Assembly: GCA_016169945.1 (NCBI GenBank)
Contig: JADLSH010000061.1
Span: 1,612,001 to 1,676,000 of the forward strand
Reading direction: 5' to 3'
Length of the DNA stretch: 64,000 nt
DNA from: Trachythela sp. YZ-2020
Lineage: Eukaryota; Cnidaria; Anthozoa; Malacalcyonacea; Clavulariidae
Every line of letters begins with the position of its first letter. Position 1 is the first letter of the stretch. Both the position numbers and the translations under genes were made by a program. The notes under the pieces were generated by a model. The model made no database searches. It was not told the DNA's origin and saw nothing but the letters and a program-made list of their open reading frames with translations. Positions 37,701 through 49,700 of the stretch are shown here, in pieces.

Positions 37701-40700
37701 AATGGTCCCCCCCCTATGAAATGATAGGCAGACGAGAACTTTGTAAACAATAAGTATATTACTGTTTACAAAGTTCTCGCCAAAAGTCTACAAGTATTTT
37801 TGAGCTGCATATGATTTGGTTTTAGAGTAATCGTCTGAATATTTTTCTTCGGTTTTCTTTCCATATTGGCGTATAAAATTAAATATCTGACGTTTTGATT
37901 AAGAACGGCAACAAACATTTACGAAAGTTAAGTAGTAAAAAACTTTATTTAAACACGCTGACTGTCACCATGTCAACCTAAGTTGTTTTTCACAAGGGCA
38001 CGATTCAATGGTCGTGCGTATTTATATGTATTCAGATCACCATTTTTATCTTATGAGTCATCACCTATTGTTTATGGGATTCCATTCAGAACCATTTAAA
38101 TGATCTAAATTGGAAGTTAAAATTTACATAACTGTAGGCATGGTATTTAATGCGGAAACAGACACAAATAACAAATTAGTAATCGTTTCCAGGACCGAAG
38201 CAGAAGTAAGAGAAATTTTTCTGTCTACCACTTGTGAATGCGCATGGAAATTAAATTTACGGAAAAATGGCACCGAAAAAAATCAATCAATTGTCAACGG
38301 AATAATTGCTGGCACATGGCCTATTTCTAGATAAGTATTAGCTAGTATTTCTTTGGTTGCGTATTTCCCGCTGCTGAGACAAAACATTTAAATGGGAACT
38401 ACACCCATAGGACCATATCCGCTAGCGGATTTGGCCTGCCCGGATCATATCCGCTAGCGGATATAGTCTAGGGGGACCATTTTGAGGGGGGACCAAATCC
38501 GCTGTGACACCGGTTCATATTACATATCCAAATTAATTTGCATACATGTTCATAAATTATCTAAAATTTTTACAATTATTGTTGATATAAACCTGAACTG
38601 CCAGAACAGGATTTAGAATTTCCCAGCAACTGTTATACAAAAGTTGTAGCTAATGAAAAAAGGAATATTGTTGGAAAGTTTCATTGCTGAATTTTAATTC
38701 CCGCACGCGATATAAATTACGAAATGGCCATATAAGGTTAGTGTCGCTTGCTATAAACCAATGAAAATCCGCCATCTATTCAATTAGTTTATATGTTTAA
38801 TTAAGTGTAAACAAAACAAAATTTAGAGTTTTTAAAAGGGGCTAAATCGGTCGCATAGCGTTGTAAACAAACAAAGTTTACTTCGCCAAAGAGATCGTAA
38901 AACACTGAATCGAACGGTAGTATTTTCGTCCATGTTTGGTGCCTGCAACCAGAGATAAGGAGCAGCAAAGTCGTTGGTTTTCATAAGACGATATCGTCCT
39001 ATGAACCATAGGACCGGACGATAAAGACAAAATTATATAGATATAATATAGATATTACATATTAATGTAATGTTCTGATAATTATTGTATTTATTTTTCA
39101 GGTGAATACAATTTAGAATCACCCAGAATGATAGCGTTGTCTGTAATTATTTTGACTCTGTGTGGATTTCATTTCATAAAAGAAATGTTTCAGGTTTGTA
39201 TTCAATGTAATAAAACTTATATACAAGAATGTTTTTGATTAGCTCGAATATACGATTTAAAAAATCGATTAAGCTATAATAATCAATTATACCGTATTGT
39301 TAATGTTCTTATCCTGTAAATAATAACAATAATACATAATAATAAATAGTCATTTCTGTATATGCGCTTAGGCTAGCTTCATACGAAATTAATGTTCACT
39401 CCATCTCAAATAAGGAAAAAGTAAACAGTCCTCTAGCACTGTAATCAATATGAATGGGAAGCACATTTTCATGAGAAAGCTCTGTAACTGCTTTAAAATT
39501 AATGTTGCTATGCTCAAAGTGTTGACTGCCATGGCCAGGCACTGTCGATACGCCATATAATTATTGAACAATACAAATTCATACAGGGCTGCCTAACTTA
39601 TATTCAAGAGGGTCCGGAAAGGGGTACCTAATCCCATCTCCCAGCCAAATTTTGGCTCAAATCCCAGTTCCCAGCCCAACTTTGCCCCAAATCCCAGTTA
39701 CAAAATCTGAAATCCCATTCCCAGTCAGGCTATATGGAAACTGACAATGAATTGAAACCACTGATTATGCCATTTGAATAAAAGTACTGCCACCTACACT
39801 GAAGAAAATGATGACGATACTCAGGGGCTGTTCATGTCGGTCGGGCTGCTCAGGTAAACCTGGCTGGCATGCAAGTGCGGAGATCCTGTCTCATATCTTG
39901 TTTTTATATGTTTTCGAGATTTCATTCACATGGGAACCGGGCCATCCAGTTTGTCGGGCTCCTTCCGTTGACCGAAGCGAGATTTTGGCTTCCCGGGCTC
40001 ATATACTGTATGTGCATTAAACTGGTCACCCCAGCAAACCGGGCTGGAAATCATGTTACAGCGCATGCTTTATTCCCCCTAGAAACAATCTAAAAAGTCT
40101 ATGCAGGTAAATAATTATAACTAACGAAACTAAACCTTCTCAAGCAGTTGCCGACGACAAAAAAGCATTTTGCGAAACAAACACAAATTTCGCGTTCCAC
40201 CAAAATCGAGCGAGATTTTTGTGCTAGCGATAACAGGCAAGCTCGCCCCATGTGCAGCAAATGACAAACTGGCACGGAAACCCATAAGAAAACTTGGAAT
40301 TTGAGATGTAACGCTTGTTATAAGAGAGGGGGGGGGGGGGATAGTGCATGCAATTTTTGCACAAATATTATTACTCTTTATTTCACTAAAACGTATTGTG
40401 AATACTATGCAACATTGCAACAGTTATCCTGTGCACAGCCGTAAAAAGGCTATACAATAGTTGACAAATAAGATGCAAAATCAATTGTCAAAATCAATTT
40501 TATACAGTGTGTCTCAAAAAACTGCAAACACTACAATTTGCATAACATCCACTGCAATTAGCATTGCAATGCCTGTGCAACTTATGATGCTACTGGGATT
40601 TCCTTGAAATTAGAATAACCACACAAAGTGAGTTAAAAATCTTATTACAGGGTGTATCAAAAAAACTGCAAATACCATAATTTGTATGCACGAGATCATA

Positions 40701-43700
40701 CATTAGAATTTCAATGGCTGTGCAAATAATTACGCTTCTGGGATTTGAAAATACGTTGTACTTCAATTTGTTTGTTAGACACAATTTGCTTTGCCTACGG
40801 TCGATCATGTTTACTAACGCTCCCTAACCATTGTGTTTTGCGTACCCTAGGGTTATGTGCTTTTCCAATAAACACGATTTTAGACGGAAGTTGAGTTTGC
40901 TCGTATACGTTTAAAACAAGAAATTCTCTTAGTTCTGTTCTTAACTGAGCCATTCGTAATCGAACTCATAAGTTTAATTCACTTTGTGTGCTTGTTTTGA
41001 TACCCCTGGGAAACGTATTTTCAAATCCCAGAAGCGTAATTATTTGCACAGCCATTGAAATTCTAATGTATGATCTCGTGCATACAAATTATGGTATTTG
41101 CAGTTTTTTTTATACACCCTGTAGAACAAATGAGGGTTGTTTCGCGTGTGAGGCCTGCTCTGGGACGGTAACTCGCCTTAACTCGCCGCGAGATAATGCG
41201 AGTTAAGGCGAGTTAAGGCGATTTAAGGCGATTTAAGGAAAAATTGCGACTTTAAGCAATGCGAGTTAAGGCGATTTAAGGCGATTTAAGGCGATTTAAG
41301 GCGACTTAAGGCGATATTGCGAGTTAAGGCGAGTTAAGGCGAGTTAAGGCGAGTTAAGGCGAGTTAAGGCGAGTTAAGGCGATTTAAGGCGATTTAAGGC
41401 GATTTAAGGAAAATTGGGACTTTTAACCGATGCGATTTAAGGCGAGTTAAGGCGAGTTGAGGTCCCAGAGCAGGCCTCGTGTGCCTATTAAGATATAAAC
41501 AAAATCTCGACGTTTCGAGCTAAAGCCCTTCGTCAGGAGAAATTAGTAGACAGATAAACACATTACATCAGCTTTTATAGCAACGCTATAAAAGCTGTCA
41601 GTTTTGACGTGACAGTTTTTATAGCGTTGCTATAAAAGCTGATGTAATGTGTTTATCTGTCTACTAATTTCTCCTGACGAAGGGCTTTAGCTCGAAACGT
41701 CGAGATTTTGTTTATATCTTAATAGGCACACGCGAAACAACCCTCATTTGTTCTTATATGTCCGTGGCCGACGCTGAATTAAAGTCTAAAAATCTTATTG
41801 TTTGTTTGATGTACACAATTTCCTTTGCTCATGGGTTCGTGTTTACGTTACTAACCTTAACCCTAACATTACGAATTTCGACATCCCCAAGCATGAATTG
41901 TGTTTACGCACCCTTGGGATCACTTAGTATTGAATTATGCAATTTTCATAAATATCTGATTTCAAAGGATTTGCAGCATAGTCCCTATAACACAGTGTCT
42001 GGAAACGCATCTAAAGCTTTTGTTCGATGTTTTTGTTCATGTTTGTGCACCTTCACGCTCAGTAAACACATTGTTCTTTCAGCATAATGAAGGAAGCAGC
42101 CAATAAAATCCCTGCAGCTGAATATTAACATTTGTAAAACAAAGAAAACGTGCACTCTCAGTACACCCTCAACATTAATCCACGGACATGGCTATTAACT
42201 TTCATGTTTGGCGCGTTTCCAGACACTGTATTATACAGGGTGAGTCAGAAAAAAGTGATGCCTTTGAAATTTAATACAATAGTGAACCTTTTGAAATTGA
42301 ACTTCATATTTGCATTTTCTTTCAAAGAATCTATTGTACCCTATTGTATTTAATTTCAAAGGTATCACTTTTTTCTGACTCACCCTGTAGGGACTATGTT
42401 TTGAGACACCCTGTATAAGGGAGATAACCATTAAAAATACATTTGTCATTTGTGACAGCTCGAGTCCCTTGTAATTAAAGACCGGTAGTGATGAACGAAG
42501 CGCTAGTAAATTTTAGAATATATTTTACCGGCACCATATCTAAATATACCGGATGAATTACACACTATGAATCTACGGTCACTGTACGTACCAAGAAATG
42601 AGTTAATTTTAATAATAATCTGGAAGCAATAATGTTACAATATTTAGAGATTTTTAGAAGAGGATTTTGTGAAAAAGGGAGTTTCGAATTATAGAGAAGT
42701 TGAGGAGTGGAACCACTTAGTAGCCAGAACTTAGTAGCTAGAACTTAGTAGCTAGAACTTAGTAGCTAGAATTTCGTTGCGGCGCTGAGGCAAAAAATAC
42801 TGATTCTATGTGTCTGCTCAGGTCAAAAAAGGGATAATTTAAGCTGATGTGTGAGAAACTAGATTTGGAGACCACTTAAGGAGAGAAATCCCATTTCCAT
42901 TTCCAAAATTGTTTATCCCATTCCCAGTGGTTAAATCCCAGTCCCAGTGCAGTGAATCCCATTTTCCCAGTCCAAGAATAGGCAAATCTCAGTTCCCACT
43001 TTGCCCCCTCAGGACCCTCATTCAACAACTCTATCCCCCCCCCCCCCCCGCATCTTTTAAATAATAATGTGCATCTTGTATAGATGGTGCTCAGTGCAAC
43101 GGATTATGTAAAGGATATCGAAAATTACATCGAATTGGTAATGTACATATCTGCTGTAATTTACGTGGTGCCTGGAGGAAGTACGAAAGCAGACGTACAG
43201 ATTGCAGCTGGAGCTATCTCGGTGTTTCTTGCTTGGATCAATTTCTCCTTGTTCTTGAAAACATTTTCTTCGTATGGAATCTACATCATTATGGCATTTC
43301 GAGTTTTTAAAACCGTTTGCAAGGTATGTTTGAGGAACTATCTCAAATGTTGGGTTAGAAAGTTTCTATATTTCATTTTCAGATAGTTACATTATTCATA
43401 CACATTAAGTGAAGAAGTTCGGAGAATTTTGCATGTAAGATTAGATCACGTTGTCCCAAAAAATTCACATGTTTACCATATCTTTCTCAGTTTCCAAAAT
43501 ATTCCCACCAGAATATGTGTGAAAATCCGCTATCTTATTTCGTTTTCAAAAAAAATTTCCGAGGGGGTTCAGCCTCGGAAAAGAAATATATGAATCCGTT
43601 TGGTAAATGAATACGTCAGCAGCTCAATCTGAAAGAGAAACTTTCAAGCGTATGCTCCTCGAACTTTCAAGCGTATGCTCCTCGTTAGTATAGAGAGCTT

Positions 43701-46700
43701 TTTTGTAATTGAGTTGGAGGCGTGTTCATTTACCAAACGGATTCTGTTTTATGAACTAGCTTTGACAACATTACACGTGTTTCATATACTCCCTCTATCT
43801 ACGCACAGACAAGCCTGTTCACGTATGATGATTTCATTTTTCGGTTTTTGTTTCGTACTTTATTTCATTTAATAGATATTTGGAATAAATATATTGTCTT
43901 TTGTTCTTAAAATTGTTTTGGTTCACTTAAAAAATTATTATCCTATGTCATTTTCATCAACAGGTATTACCATTGGTCGTATTGTTCATCATTGCATTTT
44001 CATGCTCTTTTTCGCTGCTCATGCCTCAAGATCCAGGTTTTAATAATATTCCCATGTCGCTCCTGACAACGTTTGTCATGATGACGAGTGAACTAAACTA
44101 CCGAGACACGTTTCTGGCTAGTGATCCACTTCATGTTATGCAGAAGATACTTCTTGTGCTATTTATACTCATGATCCCCATCGCTATCATGAATTTAATA
44201 ACTGGCCTTGCTGTTGGCGACGCGAACGAGATAATAAATCAATCGAAAGAAAAAAAAAGAATTAATAAGGTAACACATTTCAAAGGTTCATGAAACACGT
44301 ACTTTGAAATACAGTCGAAAATTTACTGTCTCCATAACCCGTCTTAAATTCATATATTGAATTCTGAAGGTGGCATTTTTCTTCGAAGTTTGTTCCCATG
44401 CCGATTTCGGTTTGATAACATAACTTTTCCATTCGATTTTCGCAGCTAAAAGGTATATCTTTAAAATAGTCGATGAACACGAACATTCATAGGTATAGAT
44501 TGGATGATGCATGCAAATGACAAAATTGACGAGTTCTGAATATCTGGATAAAGTGCAGTTGAATAATAACATCGAGTGAAACTTTAATATGCATGCATGA
44601 TGACAAAGGTTTGTATTATGCATGTCTATGCAAGTATTCAACTGTTCAGTCATCTAGACATTGATGATACTTTTGATAATTTGAAGAAATTAATATGAAT
44701 AACCTGTTTTCCACATTAAAATCAAAGTGCTCTTTTATTATCACAATATAGTAGAACAGGAGTGGATGATTAAAGTGTGGAATACTTTGATATGCATATT
44801 TCAAGTCCAGTTTGGGGTACATGTCATGACTCGAATGCAATTTAACGCGTAATTTGACTACTGTACTGATGGCATTGTTATACTTTCACATGCTTTCACT
44901 CTTTCAACATACAACTTACGAATCAAAAGTCTTAAATAGGGTCCTTTTTACATGTTTGTTAACAAACGGTATAGCGTAAATGGCGAAGTAAAGTAAAGCA
45001 AAGAAAAGGATTTGGAAAATTAAAGTCGTTTCTTTTATCAGTTTCTTTTTAAATAAAGCGCGGGAAAACATGTCTTTAACATTGAAATTTATTTTTATAC
45101 AACAGGTTGAAAGGTGAGTATATGACTTCTTTTTCTGATTTAAATTAGGTCAAATCGTCTTAAAAAGACTGACTTTTTTTGTAGAAATAGATATTTTTAT
45201 TTTCGTAATGTAAGAAAATTCGCGCCCGAAGTGTAACACACGTTTACCCTATATTATTCTCGCTTACACAGTGTTATATGTTATGGATTTTTTGTTCGAT
45301 ATAATGAAACACCTATTGGATTCATGTTCGCCCAATATGGCAAAATATTAAGTCTCGACCAGTGAACTCAATGTTTAACCTGGAACGATAACGTTCATTC
45401 TTTTGGCGGAAAATCACATATGGATCACGTCAGTCATCCACGCCACCCGTACGTCAATTTCCGTCCCCTGATACGCATCCACTGCACGGTCTGTACGTCA
45501 TTTTCAGTCCCCTTTGACGCCATCATTGCGCGGTCTGTACGTCAATTACAGTCCCCCACACTAGAACTTATTTATTGCGAGGTCCGTACGTCCGCTTCTA
45601 ATGGTTTTGTATTATTTTTTGAAAAATTTATTATAAACTTATTAAAAACTTATTTTGAACTTTTAAACCGTTGTGAAAACAATCACGTTTGATGGCGTAG
45701 GCATTTTATTTTCAGGGACCGCGGAGCATTTTTTGAATTGGGGGGCTAAAAATCTCCGAGTGCGCAGTGATGGTAGAATCGAGTGCTGAAGGTACGTGAC
45801 CTTTAGGGGGATCCCAGATTTTGGCTTAAACTTTTCCTAGCATGTTATCGTTCGAGGTTAAACAATAGAGACCTTTAGCATCTCGTCACTTCCACGGCAC
45901 CGCAAACCTCAAACTGCAGTTTGACGTCAGACGTTTTCCGTCAAGCTTTCGACATTTAGCATGGCGCTTTTTTCAAACCGTACGTATACGTAAAGAGCGG
46001 AATTCTAGGCAATAAACATGGCGACTGCAAGAAGGTATTGTTCATATTTGTCTCATTTTGTTTTTATTTACAAAATAGCCGCCATATTTAATTTCATTCA
46101 TGCTGAGTGTTGGTCAATGTTTGCGATAATTTTAAACCAAAGAGCAATGTTTACAAGAGCAAATTACATATAAGTGAAAGAACAAACTTTCTTTTGTACA
46201 CCAATGATAGGTATACGTGAGATAAAACAATATTCAGGCAAACAAAAGCTGAGGTAAATGACTTACCTGAGAACCTTCTTCCTGCCGTCGAAAACGCCAA
46301 AAAAATACGTCAAACGCGACGCCAAGGACTGGTCACGTGATTTCTTGAGGTTTGCGGTTCGCGGGAAACGCAATGCTAAAGGTCTCTATTGAGTTCACTG
46401 GTCTCGACTTGTAATATTGGGCTCGATATTGAAGTCTTGACTTAATATTTTGCCATATTGGGCTCAGAAGAATCCAATAAGATGTAATAAACTTCCTGTT
46501 CTATATTACATTTCAATTTAGGCTAAGCTTGTCATGAAATTCGAAAGAAGTTTACATAATTTTCCTCTCTTTCCACTGGGTGATATTAGAGACAAAATTG
46601 TGGACTTTCCTGATGATGATACGAAATTGCATTTTTCGTGGCTATCAAAACAATGGCGAAAGGTATGAATGTATGAAACAATTTTATGAGGCTGAATTCG

Positions 46701-49700
46701 TCGACGCTTTACCCATGCTGACACGCAAACCCCGCCCAAGATTTGGCCTAATCCAGCTTTACTTAGTCTCTTTAGAAAATTCGTTATTTTTGGTTTTGAT
46801 AGGGCTAGATCATTGTGACCATTTCTGAGGTCATAGTTAGTTTTCAAATATATGTCCAGTATACACGCCCTGACGGGAACCAAAAATCGCATGTGATACA
46901 TATTCAGAGCGAAGAGAAACGCAGATGAAAAGCGCAATTATTTTGCCTGTAAGAAAAATAGGTACGCTAAGCGTACATGTATCTGCGCTAAAATGCTACT
47001 GTTGATGTTGTTGTAGTTGTTACAATTGTTGACTCTAATTTTTGTTGCAAATGTACAGTTGCAGTAGGAGTTATAGTAGCTAGAAGGGGAGGAAGAAGTG
47101 CTTTCACTTTCCAAAATGAATATTTTCTTTCTTTGTCTTGATTTTTTCGAAATTTCTTCAAAAAATTAAGTTGAAATCTTCTTTTGGTGAAATTAAGTTG
47201 AATATTTCTCAAAATAGAACAAAATAGGTGTTCACCTTGGTGTTGAATTTTATAACTCTAACGGCCTAATACCCAGGTCTAATGTTTGTCAAGAGCATTT
47301 GATTTGACAGTTTCAAATTTCCTTTCAAAAGAAAATTTCCTTCAAAGTGGAACCACTGAATAGAACATTGCGATTTGCGAATGTTCCTTGCGAATGTTCG
47401 TAAAGCCACAGATGAAAGATCTAACCAGATGTCTCACTAGGTATTTTTTCTAACATTTTCGTGTCTACGATTTTCGCCTCGCGGAAACCGCGATTTTCGC
47501 ATGACGTGTGCGACACTTACTGGCAAAATGGCGGCGATTGCTGACGCGATGCCACGCTATCTTATTGCTAGAATACACGCTCTTTTTTGTTTATAATTCA
47601 CTGACTGAAAACAATGTGGCCATGAATGGCCATGTATAGTTGTAAACTTATAAATTGAAAAAAGCAAGATTAACCAAAAAATGTGCCAAAATGTACCTAA
47701 AGTTTTTCAAAAGAAAAATGGTTTCCTTTTTTCACCGTTTTGGACAGTTTAGTGAACATTTTGCCAAAAGCTAGGCCACGAAGTTTTGCCGAGCAAAACT
47801 GTGATAAAATCTTGAAAGAAAAATCAATGTTTCGATGTAAAATTCAAATTTTGAGAAATGGAGGTTGATTGCGTGCCTTGATGTTTTTTCTTAAGTAGCT
47901 TTTCTTAGGAACAGCTAACTATTGACTGAAATATTGAAAATGGGCCTGACCGAACATGTTTCACAGCAAATTTTCGGCTGCCTGTCCTTTCGTAGGCAAT
48001 ATAAACGTGATATTAAACTGCAAAGTGAATCTGGATAAGACTATTTACCAACCTGAATGTTAGAAAGATGAAATATTGCGTAGGATTGTTGTTTTTTGGC
48101 CTTTAAAAGTTCGAACTTTTACCCCGCACCAAACACAAAACACTCCGTAGCCCTGTCTTTTCGCCAATCTTTTTTACAAAATTGTTTGTAAGAATAAAAT
48201 TTAGACATCTGGTTTATCTCTAATCTCTGGTAAAGCGCTCGTTTCCGATGATTTCGACAAACTTGTTTCCAGACTTCCGCGCGGAAACCTTATTTTGAAG
48301 CATAACCATGTAGCGATTTCCATTCGGGAAGTAACCATGCATTATATAGCCCAGTGGAAGTAACTTGCATGAGTTAATGCCGTATTTTGATCAAAATTTA
48401 AGATAATTTCAAGTCTTCGGCCTTTTGAGTTTGGCGAGAGACATGTACGTAAGGTTAGCGATAAAAACGTAAATATCATGCGATGTTTTTCCCAGCAAAT
48501 ACTAAAAGTTGTAAAATATCTTTAAAATTTCACAAAATATGTTTAAAGTGCTTCTGTCTTTGCAGCAAAGACTTTGCTATCCAGCGATTTACGTGTGTAT
48601 ATATTACATTATATATGCAAATTTCCAGTCGCATGGTTGCGTCATATACACACGTAAATCGCTATTAGGACAGAAGCACTTTTAACTTTTACAACTTTTA
48701 GTATTTGGTGGGCCGCCTATGGCTTAACTCAGTATTTTTTTGTGGATTTGTAACGAGTTAGGTCGAAGTTAGATAAGAAAGTATTTTTAAATTTTTCTTT
48801 TAAATTTTGGGGATGAAAATTTCAAAAGCATCGTCAAAAACAAAAGGCAAATTTGTAAGGAACTGCGTCGCTTTTTTCAGTTTTTTGCCATGATAATATT
48901 GGATATTTACTATTATAATATATACCTATTTATATTTCTTTGATATTTTTACACTATACTGATTCAAATACGTTACAGAATAAGAAACAACATGATTTCA
49001 AAGACTATTTCAAAGTCAGTGACGAAGTTTATCGGCAAAAAGAGTCATTTCTAAACGTTTTGCGAAACGTTTAAGGTTAAATTTTACATTAAATCTAAGC
49101 TTAGTGAGTGTATAGTAACATACAAACATGATACAGTTTGGCAATTGATACTTCTACTGTTAAAATTTAAAATTTTTATCCTCTTGTACAAAAATATCAT
49201 GGTTACAGTAATGACCCAAATACTTCATGTTCCATCAACGTTTGGGAACTATGACTGTTTGGTTTGAACGGGCGAGGGGGTTCTGCATGCATGTATGCAT
49301 GTATGTCTAGTTTATATTTATTGTAGCATCACGTTGTTGGCCAGAGTAATGGCCGCACTCATATTTACGGTATGCGCGACACGACATGTGCGAGGACACT
49401 CAGTGGAGGACACCAACTTCAGTTACCATTCTGTTCATTTCCTATTCTGTAGTTACTATATCTTCTTACTCACCCGATGACAATGTATGTTGCGCGCACG
49501 CGCAGATACAAAAATGCATACAATCCTTACAATTAATATATTATGCTAAAAATAATAAGCAATTATTGGATGAGGCTGTAAGTAAGTAGTAAGTAAAAAC
49601 TTTATTTGGCTACGCTAACCCCTACAGCAAAAGCTGGTTTCCAAGAGGGGCGTAGATTAAACTTCAAAATTTACAATGAGTTATAATACAAATTTCAAAT

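Noticed and set aside
38110..38334. 74-codon ORF inside the CCGGTGTCAC element
   Set aside because: Short, without recognisable motifs, and inside an otherwise non-coding element; chance ORF is likely.
45106..45113. 8-base microexon (GTTGAAAG) with CAG and GTGAGT borders between channel exons 11 and 12
   Set aside because: Exons 11 and 12 already join in phase 0 with sensible protein; adding 8 bases would shift the frame.
46580..46828. 82-codon ORF as a separate gene
   Set aside because: It overlaps channel exon 12 and its intron in another frame; a shadow of the exon.
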